Positions 7,701 through 15,209 are shown, counted from the stretch's first letter. The stretch is 37,462 bases of DNA from Nocardiopsis potens DSM 45234 (GCF_000341105.1 NZ_ANBB01000006.1:1-37462); one strand, 5' to 3'. Notes: a model not told the origin generated them from the letters alone. Translations and numbers: made by a program.

Positions 7701-10257
7701 CGGGTTCGCGCAGGGTCTCGTCGGGCTGGGGGTCGCTCAGCCAGGTGCGCAGCAGTGCGGCGACGGCGCCGGCGTCGGCGGCGGCGCGCTGCTGGGCGAG
7801 GAAGACGCGGAAGACCGCGGCCTCCAGTTCGGGGGTGCGCTCCAGGTCGGCGACGCCGTAGTGGGCCAGGGCGGTGGCCAGTTTGGCCTGGAAGGACTCC
7901 GGGAGGCCGGCGCGTTCCACGTCGAGGCTCTGCAGGTAGGCGTGGAGGTGTTCGCGGGCGCTGTGCACGCGGTCGTCGGCGCCGGCGTCGTCCTCGCCGG
8001 AGGGGCGGTTGCGGGTCAGTTCGGCGAGGTCGGCGAAGGCGTTGAGGAGGTCGAGTTCGCCGGGGAGGACGCGGTGGCCCTGGTCGGCGGCGTCGCGGCG
8101 GGCGGCGAGGTAGTCCTGCAGCGGGCGGTCGGGGTCGCGGGGGTCGGCGTCGTAGCCCAGCAGCAGGCCGTGCAGGTCCTGGCGGGCGCGGTCGAGGCGC
8201 TGGTCGGCGGGGGCGCCGGCGGGGGCGTCCGGCAGGTCCAGTTCGACGGGTTCGGTGTCGGCCTCGGCGGTGTCGTCTCCGTCGGCGAGGGGTTCCAGGC
8301 GCAGCAGCGGGGCGCCGGTCTCGACCTGGCTGCCCACCGACACCGCGCATTCCTTGAGGCGGGCCTTGAACGGTGCGCGCAGCACCGTCTCCATCTTCAT
8401 GGACTCCAGCACCAGGACGGGGGCGCCGGCCTCGACCTCGGCGCCGGTCTCCAGGGGGGTGGCGATGACCAGGGCGGGGGTGGGGGAGCGCAGCACGCCG
8501 CCCTCGTCGCGGCTGACGCGGTGGGCGGTGCCGTCGACCTCGACCAGGTGGACGGGGCCGTGGGTGTCGGTGAGCAGGCGGTAGCGGGCGCCGTTGACGG
8601 TGATCTGGCCGGTGTGGCGGTCGTAGCGGTCGAGTTCGACGTCGGCGGTGCGGGCCTGGTCGCCGGCTTCGATGGCGATGCGGAAGCGGTGGGCGCCGGT
8701 GCGGGCGACGCGGACCCGGTAGGCGGTGCCGCGGAGTTTGAGGTCGAGGGGGCGGCCGCTCTCGTGCTGGACCTGGGGGCGGCCGCCGAAGGCGGTGGAC
8801 AGCAGGCGGCGGCGCTCGGTGTGCTCCTGCTCCTCGTAGGCCTCGATGGCGGCGGCGGCCAGGGCGACGGCGGAGTGGCGGTGGGAGACCAGGCCGCCTT
8901 CGGCGCGGACGCGGTCGATCCAGCCGGTGTCGGCGGTGGCGCCGATGACCTCGGGGCGGTCGAGCAGGTCCAGGACGAAGCTCTTGTTGGTGGCGCCGCC
9001 TTCGATGATGACGGTGGTCTGGGCCATGGCGCGGCGCAGCCGGCCCAGGGCCTCGTCGCGGTCGCGGCCGTAGGCGATGATCTTGGCGATCATGGAGTCG
9101 AAGTCGGCGGGGATGGTGTCGCCTTCGGTGACTCCGGTGTCGACCCGGATGCCGGGGCCGGCGGGCAGGTCGAGGCGGGCGATGCGGCCGGGGGAGGGGG
9201 CGAAGTCGCGGTCGGGGTCCTCGGCGTTGAGGCGGGCCTCCACGGCGTGGCCGCGCTCGGCGGGCGGGCGGCCTTCGAGGCGGCCGCCGCCGGCCACGTG
9301 CAGCTGGGCCTTGACCAGGTCGAAGCCGGTGGTGGCCTCGGTGATGGGGTGTTCGACCTGGAGGCGGGTGTTGACCTCCAGGAACGCGAAGAGCTTGTCG
9401 GCGGGGTGGTAGAGGAACTCGACGGTGGCGGCGCCGCGGTAGCCGACGGCGACGGCCAGGCGTTCGGCGGAGGCCTTGAGTTCGGCGGCCTGGTCGGGGG
9501 TGAGGACGGGGGAGGCCGATTCCTCGATGATCTTCTGGTTGCGGCGCTGCACGGAGCAGTCGCGCACGCCCAGTGCCCAGGCGGTGCCCTGGCCGTCGGC
9601 GATGACCTGCACTTCGACGTGGCGGGCGCCGGTGACCAGGCGCTCCAGGAAGACGGTGCCGCTGCCGAAGGCGCGGGCGGCCTCCTGGCTGGTGCGCTCG
9701 TAGGCGTCGGCGAGTTCGGCGGGGTCGGTGATGACGCGGATGCCGCGGCCGCCGCCGCCGGCGGTGGCCTTGAGCATCAGCGGGTAGCCGATGCGCTCGG
9801 CGGCGGCGAGGGCGTCGTCGAGGGTGTCCACGGCGCCGCGGCTCCAGGGGGCGACGGGGACGCCGACCTCTTCGGCGATGAGTTTGGCGCCGATCTTGTC
9901 GCCGAGCCTGCGCATGGCGTCGGGGGAGGGGCCGATGAAGGCGACGCCGATCTGCTCGCACAGTTCGGCGAAGGCGGGGTCTTCGGCGACGAAGCCCCAG
10001 CCGACCCAGGCGGCGTCGGCGCCGGTGGCGGTCAGGGCGCGCTCCAGGGCCTTGAGGTCGAGGTAGGGGCGGGCGGAGGCGGGGCCGAGGTCGTAGGCGA
10101 GGTCGGCTTCGCGGACGAAGGCGGCCGCGCGGTCGACGTCGGTGTACAGGGCGACGGTCTCGATCCGGGTCCCGGTCTCCGCGGCGATGTCCCGTACGGC
10201 GTGGATGAGGCGCATGGCCGCTTCTCCACGGTTGACGATGGCGACACGACTGAACAC
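4792..10257 (-). CDS. Single-chain acyl-CoA carboxylase (biotin carboxylase, biotin carrier, carboxyltransferase)
   Basis: 1821 residues. Residues 1-460 form the biotin carboxylase, with the ATP-grasp glycine loop GGGGRGI near 168 and EVNTRLQVEHP near 300. The biotin carrier domain (about 585-660) carries ESMKMET with Lys621 as the expected biotinylation site. A long central region (about 670-1200) has no clear catalytic motif, and the carboxyltransferase fills about 1250-1821 (SSGARISMSSGTENMDW, TLFPRSSKKAARAI, LANLSGFDGSPESM, RYHGGAFVVFSKALNPN). The enzyme carboxylates biotin with ATP and bicarbonate and passes CO2 to an acyl-CoA to form malonyl- or methylmalonyl-CoA. Most actinobacteria split these activities among AccA, AccB and AccE subunits; this order resembles eukaryotic ACC. 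The GTG start at 10257 has GAGGAGGG about ten bases upstream. Acyl-CoA specificity is not evident. Confidence 0.92.
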   Translation of the reverse strand: MFSRVAIVNRGEAAMRLIHAVRDIAAETGTRIETVALYTDVDRAAAFVREADLAYDLGPASARPYLDLKALERALTATGADAAWVGWGFVAEDPAFAELCEQIGVAFIGPSPDAMRRLGDKIGAKLIAEEVGVPVAPWSRGAVDTLDDALAAAERIGYPLMLKATAGGGGRGIRVITDPAELADAYERTSQEAARAFGSGTVFLERLVTGARHVEVQVIADGQGTAWALGVRDCSVQRRNQKIIEESASPVLTPDQAAELKASAERLAVAVGYRGAATVEFLYHPADKLFAFLEVNTRLQVEHPITEATTGFDLVKAQLHVAGGGRLEGRPPAERGHAVEARLNAEDPDRDFAPSPGRIARLDLPAGPGIRVDTGVTEGDTIPADFDSMIAKIIAYGRDRDEALGRLRRAMAQTTVIIEGGATNKSFVLDLLDRPEVIGATADTGWIDRVRAEGGLVSHRHSAVALAAAAIEAYEEQEHTERRRLLSTAFGGRPQVQHESGRPLDLKLRGTAYRVRVARTGAHRFRIAIEAGDQARTADVELDRYDRHTGQITVNGARYRLLTDTHGPVHLVEVDGTAHRVSRDEGGVLRSPTPALVIATPLETGAEVEAGAPVLVLESMKMETVLRAPFKARLKECAVSVGSQVETGAPLLRLEPLADGDDTAEADTEPVELDLPDAPAGAPADQRLDRARQDLHGLLLGYDADPRDPDRPLQDYLAARRDAADQGHRVLPGELDLLNAFADLAELTRNRPSGEDDAGADDRVHSAREHLHAYLQSLDVERAGLPESFQAKLATALAHYGVADLERTPELEAAVFRVFLAQQRAAADAGAVAALLRTWLSDPQPDETLREPAGLALERLIAATQVRFPAVADLARGVVFAWFGQPLLRRNRARVYADVRRHLRHLDAHPDAADRARRIEEMVRTTEPLVRLLGRRLTRDGLDNSAMLEVLTRRYYGSKAIASVHTTRAADCTFVLAERTDGTRVLSAAAGFDALGSALDGLAAQAGGDRPVDADIYLSWENQPADPDAMAAALLQVIGAHPLPEQVRRITTTVAGSRGAVMHHHFTFHPTAQGTTEHRLIRGLHPHIARRMQMERFGAFDLTRLPSADEEVYLYQAVAKDDPSDDRLVAFAQVRDLTELREADGRLVALPTAEETVAACLDSIRRARARRPARRRLPTNRIVVYVWPSSDLTRAELEMLTKRVLPTSAGADLEEVLFIARRRDTGTGEQTEVAVRIAFDNAGATELTIGEPAADPVEPLDAYRQKVLRAAARNTAYPYELTGMLGDFTEYDLDDTHTLVPVDRPKGNNTAALVAGVVTTPTPRHPQGVTRVVLLGDPTKSLGALSEPECRRVIAALDLAERMRIPLEWYALSSGARISMSSGTENMDWVAAALKRIVEFTQDGGEINIVVAGINVGAQPYWNAEATMLMHTKGVLVMTPDSAMVLTGKQSLDFSGGVSAEDNFGIGGYDRVMGPNGQAQYWAPDLPAARDVLMAHYDHSYVAPGEHAPRRAATTDPRDRDVRPFPHSAEGSDFTTVGEIFSAEHNPDRKKPFDIRTVMRAVSDQDHPVLERWAGMADAETAAVQDVHMGGIPVCLLGIESRSVARRGFPPTDGPDAYTAGTLFPRSSKKAARAINAASGNRPLVVLANLSGFDGSPESMRKLQLEYGAEIGRAIVNFRGPIVFCVISRYHGGAFVVFSKALNPNMTVLALEGSYASVLGGAPAAAVVFARDVDARTAADERVTALEARAAAASGADKAALAAELEELRSSVRAEKLGEVAAEFDRVHDIRRAVQVGSVDAVIGAAELRPRIIEAIEARLG

Positions 10258-10363
10258 CAGACCGAGCCCTCCTCATAGACCGATGATGTGCGAGCCGGGG
10301 GCGTGGTGGTCCCCGGCAGTGTTCCAGCCTTCCGTCTGGAGGGGGGCGGTGCCATGTCGTAAT

Positions 10364-10380
10364 CCGCTCACGCTGAGCGG
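10364..10380. promoter_or_regulatory. Perfect palindrome upstream of carboxylase, candidate operator
   Basis: CCGCTCA and TGAGCGG flank a 3-base centre (CGC). It lies about 107 bases upstream of the carboxylase start and has no T-tract, so a protein-binding site is more likely than a terminator. The regulator is unknown. Confidence 0.4.
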
Positions 10381-10546
10381 CGCGAGTTGTGGAAATCGAC
10401 CAAAAAGCGGGTGGTCGTCCGGGGCGGCGGCGCGGGGGCGGTGGCGCCGGTCACCCCCCGGCGGGCGGTCGACGCGGGGCACGGGGCGGAGGGCTTCGCC
10501 CCGCTCCTCGCCGCCCTGTAGCCGCCCCCCTTCTTTTTCAGGGGGT

Positions 10547-10577
10547 GCGCGGGGCGGGCGGGAGGCCCGCCCCGCGC
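10547..10577 (-). terminator. Terminator of the methyltransferase gene
   Basis: A perfect 13-bp stem (GCGCGGGGCGGGC with its complement) and a 5-base loop begin ten bases after the minus-strand stop at 10588. It is followed on that strand by a second short C5/G5 hairpin and a purine run rather than a T-tract. Confidence 0.7.
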
Positions 10578-10587
10578 GGGGCGCCGG

Positions 10588-11184
10588 TCACCGTTCGCGC
10601 CGCGCCCGCAGGACGGTGTCGCGGGTGTGGCGGGTGCCGGCGGGTGCGGGGCCGGTGCGCGGGCGGGTCTCGGCGACCAGGACGGTCCAGTCGTCGCCGA
10701 GCAGGGCGGCGATGTCGCCGGGCTGGTAGTGGTCGGCGGGGTCGAAGCCCCGGCGGGGTTCGAGGTCGCCGGGGTGGTGGGTGGCGAAGAGCAGGGTGCC
10801 GCCGGGGGCGACGGCGTCCAGCAGGCCGCGCAGCGCGGTGTGGCCGGGTCGGCGGGGCAGCGGGAAGTAGTGGACCGAGACCAGGTCGAAGGCGCCGGGC
10901 GGCGGGGGCGCCTCGGCCAGGTCGCCGCAGGCCCAGGAGATGCGGCCGGCGACGCCGGCGGCGGAGGCGGCGGCGCGGCGCAGGGCGGTGAGGGAGAGGT
11001 CGACGGCGGTGACCTTCCAGCCGCGCCGGGCCAGCCAGAGCGCGTCGGCGCCTTCGCCGCAGCCGGCGTCGAGGGCCTGGCCGGGTTCCAGGTCGGCGGC
11101 CTCGGCGACGAGTACGGGGTTGGGGGCGCCGCTGAAGACGCGGTCGCGGCCGCGGTACATCTGCTCCCAGTGGAGGGTGTCCAT
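10588..11184 (-). CDS. Class I SAM-dependent methyltransferase
   Basis: 198 residues from the ATG at 11184, which has AGAGGAG seven to thirteen bases upstream. Motif I is ALDAGCGEGADALWLARRGW (about residue 38), followed by VTAVDLS (motif II acidic residue) and GAFDLVSVHYFPLP. The fold matches the small TehB/thiopurine-like methyltransferases of actinobacteria. The substrate is not known. It lies downstream of a possible 54-residue gene (11235-11399) on the same strand and ends in a strong hairpin. Longer readings of this frame towards 11724 are very Pro/Arg-rich shadows and were not used. Confidence 0.88.
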   Translation of the reverse strand: MDTLHWEQMYRGRDRVFSGAPNPVLVAEAADLEPGQALDAGCGEGADALWLARRGWKVTAVDLSLTALRRAAASAAGVAGRISWACGDLAEAPPPPGAFDLVSVHYFPLPRRPGHTALRGLLDAVAPGGTLLFATHHPGDLEPRRGFDPADHYQPGDIAALLGDDWTVLVAETRPRTGPAPAGTRHTRDTVLRARRER

Positions 11185-11234
11185 GCCGGTGCTCCTCTTC
11201 TGTTCTGCCGGGGGCGGCGGTGTCGGGCGGGCGG

Positions 11235-11399
11235 TCACAGGCCGTGCCTGCGGTCGCCGAGGACGCGGGCGCAGACGCCGGCCTCTGCCTCGGGGGAGAA
11301 GGGGGCGCCGTCCCCGGGGGCCGGGCGGCGGCCGCCGGGGGCCTGTGCGGGGCCGTCCGGGGCCGGGGTGCGGGGTGCGCGGTCGCCGTCGTGGTCCAT
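11235..11399 (-). CDS. Possible 54-residue hypothetical protein
   Basis: The ATG at 11399 is preceded by a strong Shine-Dalgarno (GAGGAGG) at good spacing. The peptide is hydrophilic and Pro/Ala/Arg-rich, with AGVCARVLGDRRHGL at its end and one cysteine. The gene ends 50 bases before the methyltransferase start on the same strand, so co-transcription is likely. No family is recognised. The ribosome-binding site is the main support. Confidence 0.45.
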   Translation of the reverse strand: MDHDGDRAPRTPAPDGPAQAPGGRRPAPGDGAPFSPEAEAGVCARVLGDRRHGL

Positions 11400-11630
11400 G
11401 GTGGCCTCCTCGGGCGCCAATCTGCCCCCGGCGCGGGCCCGGCGGCCAGTTTCTTTGCCGGAACCGCAAAACCGGCCCGGGCCCCGACCCGGGGGGCGCG
11501 GCCGGGCGCCGTTCACCCGGAACGCCCCGCCCGTTCGCCGGGCGTTTCCGCGGAAAAGGGGGCCGGGGAAGGCCCGGGAGGTGCTCCGGGCGCTTCGTGA
11601 CATTCGCCATCGCGGCCGGCCCGTGGCGGC

Positions 11631-11653
11631 GGATCCGCCCGCCGGGCGGATCC
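11631..11653. repeat. Perfect 10-3-10 palindrome
   Basis: Arms GGATCCGCCC and GGGCGGATCC flank GCC, followed by CCACTAACAG and no T-tract. It lies 70 bases upstream of the micro-ORF and 244 bases before the sulfatase. It may be an operator or an attenuator stem. Confidence 0.5.
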
Positions 11654-11722
11654 CCACTAACAGATGGGGAATGCAGGGAAAGCGCCGGGCCCGTGGTCAT
11701 CCGGGGTGGGCGGAGAAAACCC

Positions 11723-11854
11723 ATGTCTCAGGTGGAGAATGGGTGGAAGTTCCCGGTCGGCGGCACCGGGCGGGGAATTTATGCGCACCTGACACCCGTG
11801 GTCCGGGTCACCCGCAGGATCGCCCGCCCGGGGTTTTCCGGTTCTGTAGCGTGA
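11723..11854 (+). CDS. Possible 43-residue micro-ORF upstream of the sulfatase
   Basis: The ATG at 11723 has GGAG seven bases upstream (11712-11715), which is ideal spacing. The peptide starts MSQVENGWKFPVGGTGRG and ends in a basic, Cys-free tail. It stops 42 bases before the sulfatase ATG, so it could be a leader peptide or a small protein. About a quarter of its codons end in A or T, more than in its neighbours, which argues against an old conserved gene. No homologue is recognised. Confidence 0.3.
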   Translation: MSQVENGWKFPVGGTGRGIYAHLTPVVRVTRRIARPGFSGSVA

Positions 11855-11896
11855 ATGCCACCTGCCCCCGCGTTTCCGTCGCGATGAGAGGTATGC

Positions 11897-13876
11897 ATGG
11901 CTTCCCTGGACCGACGCACATTGTTCACCGCCGCCGGCGGCGCCGCCGCGGGAATGGCGGCCGGCGCCGCCGCCACGGCCCTCGCGGTCGAATCCGGAAA
12001 CGGCTCCGGTGATTTCTCCGGATTCGGCGGCGCGCGGAGCGCCGTCGACGAGGAACGGCTCGATTTCGGCGACGAGCGCGATTTCGAAGACGCGGACAGG
12101 GGCTTCGTCGCCGCCCTTTCCCCCGGGGTCGTCGAGGACGGGGACGGGAAGGTCGTCTGGGACGGCGACTCCTACGGCTTCCTGGAGGAGGACGTCCCCG
12201 AGACCGCCAGCAGGAGCCTGTGGCGGCAGTCGCGGCTCGCGGCCAAGCAGGGCCTGTACAAGGTCACCGACCGCGTCTACCAGGTGCGCGGGCTCGACCT
12301 GTCCAACATGACCCTGATCGAAGGCGACCGCGGGGTCGTGGTCGTCGACCCGCTCATCTCCGCCGAGACCGCCGCCGCGGCGCTGGAGCTGTACCGCGAG
12401 CACCGGGGGAAGGAGGCCGACCGGACCGAGGTGACCGGGCTGGTCTTCACCCATTCCCACGCCGACCACTTCGGCGGGTGCCGCGGCGTCCTGCCGGACG
12501 GCGGCTCCGAGGAGGTCCCCGTGCTGGCCCCGCAGGGGTTCATGCAGCACGCGGTCTCGGAGAACGTGTACGCGGGGACGGCCATGCAGCGCCGCGCCGT
12601 CTACATGTACGGATCGCGGATCCCCCGCTCGCCCTCGGGGCAGATCGGGTGCGGGCTGGGCCAGGCCATGTCCACGGGGGCGATCGGGCTGATCCCGCCC
12701 ACCACGGAGATCACCGAGACCGGGCAGGTGGAGACGGTCGACGGGGTGGAGTTCGAGTTCCAGATGACGCCGGGCACCGAGGCCCCCGCCGAGCTGAACT
12801 TCCTCCTGCCCGGGCTGCGCGCCCTGTGCATGGCGGAGAACGCCACGCACACGATGCACAACATCATCACGCTGCGCGGCGCGCAGGTGCGCGACCCGCG
12901 GGTGTGGGCGCACTACCTGGACGAGTCCATCGTGCTCTTCGGGGACAGGGCGGACGTGGCGTTCGCCTCGCACCACTGGCCGACGTGGGGCGGCGAGCGC
13001 ATCACCGCGCTGCTGGAGAAGCAGCGCGACCTGTACGCCTACATGCACGACCAGACGCTGCGGATGATCAACCTGGGCATGACGGGGCCCGAGATCGCCG
13101 AGGAGATCACCCTGCCGCCGGCGCTGGCGGAGACCTGGGCCAACCGCGGGTACTACGGGTCGCTCAGCCACAACGTCAAGGGGATCTACCAGCGCTACAT
13201 GGGCTGGTTCGACGGGAACCCGGCGCACCTGTGGGAGCACCCGCCGGCCCAGGCGGCCCGGCGGTACGTGCAGGCGCTGGGCGGGCGGGCCGGCGCGCTG
13301 GACGCGGCGAAGGCGTTCGCGGAGGAGGAGGACCTGCGGTTCGCGGCGACGCTCCTCGACCACCTGGTGTTCGCCGACCCCGACGACGAGGAGGCCAAGG
13401 AGGAGCTGGCGCAGGTGTACACGCGCCTGGGGCACGCGGCGGAGAACGCCGTGTGGCGCAACTTCTACCTCACCGCCGCCCAGGAGCTGCGCGAGGGGGT
13501 GGCGAAGACGCCCACCGACACGACCGGCCGGGACATGCTGATGGCCCTGGGCGTGGACCAGCTGATCGATTCGGTGGCGGTGCGGATCGACGGGCCCCGG
13601 GCGTGGGACCTGAAGGTCCGGATGGACTGGAGCCTGCCGGAGCAGGACGAGGTGTGGCACCTGACGCTGCAGAACGGGGTGCTGACCTACCGCCGCGGCA
13701 CCGAGCCCGACCCGGACGCCGGAGTCGTGCTCACCATGACCAAGGCCCGGCTGCTCGGCCTGCTGGGCGGCGAGGGCCTGGACGGCATCGAGGTGAAGGG
13801 GGACGAGTCCCTGGTGCAGCAGGTGCTGGACGTCGTGAGCGACCCGGACACCGATTTCGCGATCGTGACGCCCTAG
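11897..13876 (+). CDS. Alkylsulfatase, metallo-beta-lactamase fold, Tat-exported
   Basis: 659 residues. The N-terminus DRRTLFTAAGGAAAGMAAG is a twin-arginine signal. The metal site THSHADH sits at about residues 185-191, with later ligands in ENATHTMHN and SHHWPTWG. The C-terminal part (about 530-659) has the SCP2-like sterol-carrier fold that completes SdsA/BDS1-type enzymes. The enzyme should hydrolyse primary or secondary alkyl sulfates outside the membrane with two zinc ions. The length is normal and the reading frame intact. The stop TAG (13874-13876) lies inside the target duplication of the IS481 element that follows, so the insertion changed nothing in the protein but moved its terminator 1.05 kb away. 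Confidence 0.92.
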   Translation: MASLDRRTLFTAAGGAAAGMAAGAAATALAVESGNGSGDFSGFGGARSAVDEERLDFGDERDFEDADRGFVAALSPGVVEDGDGKVVWDGDSYGFLEEDVPETASRSLWRQSRLAAKQGLYKVTDRVYQVRGLDLSNMTLIEGDRGVVVVDPLISAETAAAALELYREHRGKEADRTEVTGLVFTHSHADHFGGCRGVLPDGGSEEVPVLAPQGFMQHAVSENVYAGTAMQRRAVYMYGSRIPRSPSGQIGCGLGQAMSTGAIGLIPPTTEITETGQVETVDGVEFEFQMTPGTEAPAELNFLLPGLRALCMAENATHTMHNIITLRGAQVRDPRVWAHYLDESIVLFGDRADVAFASHHWPTWGGERITALLEKQRDLYAYMHDQTLRMINLGMTGPEIAEEITLPPALAETWANRGYYGSLSHNVKGIYQRYMGWFDGNPAHLWEHPPAQAARRYVQALGGRAGALDAAKAFAEEEDLRFAATLLDHLVFADPDDEEAKEELAQVYTRLGHAAENAVWRNFYLTAAQELREGVAKTPTDTTGRDMLMALGVDQLIDSVAVRIDGPRAWDLKVRMDWSLPEQDEVWHLTLQNGVLTYRRGTEPDPDAGVVLTMTKARLLGLLGGEGLDGIEVKGDESLVQQVLDVVSDPDTDFAIVTP

Positions 13877-13877
13877 C
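13872..13877. repeat. Target-site duplication of the IS481 element, left copy
   Basis: CCTAGC, repeated at 14925-14930. This copy holds the stop codon TAG of the sulfatase gene. Confidence 0.9.
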
Positions 13878-14924
13878 TGTAATGATCATGGACGTTGTTG
13901 ACAGCAGGCCTTGATCAATGACGGAGACCTCCGATGTGGTGGAACTACCAGGTCACACACCACACGGAGGCCTCCATGTCCCACCGTAACGCCCGCCTGA
14001 CCGTCCACGGGCGCCTCCTGCTCGTCCAGCGCATCACCGCCGGCCGCCCCGCGGCCCACGTGGCCGCCCAGATGGGCATCTCCCGCACCACCGCCCACAA
14101 ATGGCTCCGCCGCTACGAAACCGAAGGCCGAACCGGCCTGTCCGACCGGCCCAGCCGCCCGCACACCACCCCCCGGCGCACCCCCGCCGAGGCCGAGCAG
14201 GCCGTGTGCCGGCTGCGCAGGGCCCGCAGACTCGGCCCGGCCCGCATCGCCGCCATCACCGGCATGCCCGCCTCCACCGCGCACCGGATCCTGGTCCGCC
14301 ACCGCCTCAACCGCCTGGCCCGCCTGGACCGGCCCACCGGCCAAGCGATCCGCCGCTATGAGCGCGAGCGCCCGGGCGAGCTGGTCCACATCGACGTCAA
14401 AAAGCTCGGCCGCATCCCCGACGGGGGCGGACGGCGAGCCCGGGGCCGGGCCGCCTGCCCCGACCGCAGGAGCAGGATCGGCTTCGACTACGTCCACTCG
14501 GCCATCGACGACCACTCGCGCCTGGCCTACTCCGAGGTCCACCCTGATGAGAAGGCCGCCACCTGCGCGGGCTTCCTCCGGCGGGCCGCGGCCTTCTTCG
14601 CCTCGGCCGGCATCGCCGTCGAGCGGGTGCTCACCGACAACGCCTGGGCCTACCGCAGGAGCCGGGCCTTCAAGCAGGCCCTGGCCGACATCGGCGCCCG
14701 GCCCCGCTTCATCCGGGCCTACCGGCCCCAGACCAACGGCAAGGTGGAGCGGTTCAACCGGACCCTGGTCGAGGAGTGGGCCTATGCGCGGGCCTACTCC
14801 TCCAGCGCCGAGCGGACCCGGGCCCTGGAGGAGTTCCTGCACGCCTACAACCACCACCGCTGCCATACCGCATTGGGAGGGCGACCACCGATCAGCCGCG
14901 TGAACAACGCACCGGGGTATCACA
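13878..14924 (+). mobile_element. IS481-family insertion sequence, 1047 bp, complete
   Basis: The ends are imperfect inverted repeats that begin TGT and share a GTTGTT block at positions 17-22 from each tip (about 15 of 25 positions match). A 6-bp duplication CCTAGC flanks the element (13872-13877 and 14925-14930). IS481-group elements are known to target NCTAGN sites and duplicate them, which fits exactly. One transposase gene fills the element. Confidence 0.93.
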
Positions 14925-14929
14925 CCTAG
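13976..14929 (+). CDS. IS481-family transposase
   Basis: 317 residues. An N-terminal HTH (residues 12-60, QMGISRTTAHKWLRRYETEG) and a second HTH-like segment (GPARIAAITGMPASTAHRIL) precede an RNase-H-like DDE core: Asp140 in VHIDVKK, Asp221 in VLTDNAWAY and Glu258 in NGKVERFNRT. The ATG at 13976 has GGAGGCC upstream; an in-frame ATG at 13934 lies too close to the tip to be likely. The last sense codon (ACC) and the stop TAG (14927-14929) come from the right target duplication, so the element borrows its stop codon from the target. The frame is intact, so the element may be active. Confidence 0.93.
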   Translation: MSHRNARLTVHGRLLLVQRITAGRPAAHVAAQMGISRTTAHKWLRRYETEGRTGLSDRPSRPHTTPRRTPAEAEQAVCRLRRARRLGPARIAAITGMPASTAHRILVRHRLNRLARLDRPTGQAIRRYERERPGELVHIDVKKLGRIPDGGGRRARGRAACPDRRSRIGFDYVHSAIDDHSRLAYSEVHPDEKAATCAGFLRRAAAFFASAGIAVERVLTDNAWAYRRSRAFKQALADIGARPRFIRAYRPQTNGKVERFNRTLVEEWAYARAYSSSAERTRALEEFLHAYNHHRCHTALGGRPPISRVNNAPGYHT

Positions 14930-14930
14930 C
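14925..14930. repeat. Target-site duplication of the IS481 element, right copy
   Basis: CCTAGC, identical to 13872-13877. This copy supplies the TAG stop of the transposase. Confidence 0.9.
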
Positions 14931-14947
14931 CGTACCGCCCCGATCCG

Positions 14948-14980
14948 CCTGCCCCGCACGGCGCCGCCGTGCGGGGCAGG
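14948..14980 (+). terminator. Terminator, originally of the sulfatase gene
   Basis: A perfect 15-bp stem (CCTGCCCCGCACGGC with its complement) around a GCC loop starts 18 bases after the transposase stop. Before the IS insertion it would have begun about 18 bases after the sulfatase stop. Confidence 0.8.
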
Positions 14981-14982
14981 CC

Positions 14983-15062
14983 GGCCCCGGCCGTCCCGTG
15001 CCCCCGGACGGCCGGGGCCTCCTGCCGCAGAGGAGCCGCCGGCCCCGGGGCCCGGGGCCGGC
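14983..15062. terminator. Two further hairpins between convergent genes
   Basis: The first has a 14-bp stem (GGCCCCGGCCGTCC at 14983-14996 with 15006-15019) and a 9-base loop. The second, at 15038-15062, is a 12-1-12 palindrome of C and G only. They lie between the sulfatase/IS unit and the WYL gene stop at 15210 and probably terminate transcription from the minus strand. Confidence 0.55.
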
Positions 15063-15209
15063 ACCCCGGGGCGGGGAAGACAGGGGCCGCCTCCGACCGG
15101 GGCGGATGCGGACCCCGGTCCGCGGTGCCCGCCCCGGAAGGGCCCCGCGTCCGCCCGCCCCGTCCGGCCGCGGGCGGGGCGCGGCCGCTCGGCGGGCGGT
15201 TCCGCGGCG

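Larger units (their letters stand above)
10258..10587. other. Gene-free stretch upstream of the carboxylase
   Basis: No credible coding region is seen. It holds the carboxylase Shine-Dalgarno, a 7-3-7 palindrome at 10364-10380 and a strong terminator hairpin at 10547-10577 belonging to the methyltransferase gene. The carboxylase promoter must lie here, but I cannot assign its -10 and -35 with confidence. Confidence 0.6.
11400..11896. other. 497-base region between divergent genes, no established gene
   Basis: It holds the 10-3-10 palindrome at 11631-11653, a possible 43-residue ORF at 11723-11854, and the promoter region of the sulfatase. A TAGCGT at 11847-11852 could be a -10 with a short leader. 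The sulfatase Shine-Dalgarno is GAGAGG just before 11897. Confidence 0.5.

Noticed and set aside
4526-10276. A 1916-residue minus-strand frame parallel to the carboxylase
   Set aside because: It is an Arg/Pro-rich frame-shifted shadow with no domain motifs.
4894-10278. A 1794-residue open frame antisense to the carboxylase
   Set aside because: It is extremely Gly/Val/Ala-rich and mirrors the third-position GC of the real gene. The carboxylase motifs on the minus strand leave no doubt which strand codes.
13934-13975. Upstream ATG as the transposase start
   Set aside because: It would add 14 residues not typical of the family. The ATG at 13976 has GGAGGCC upstream.
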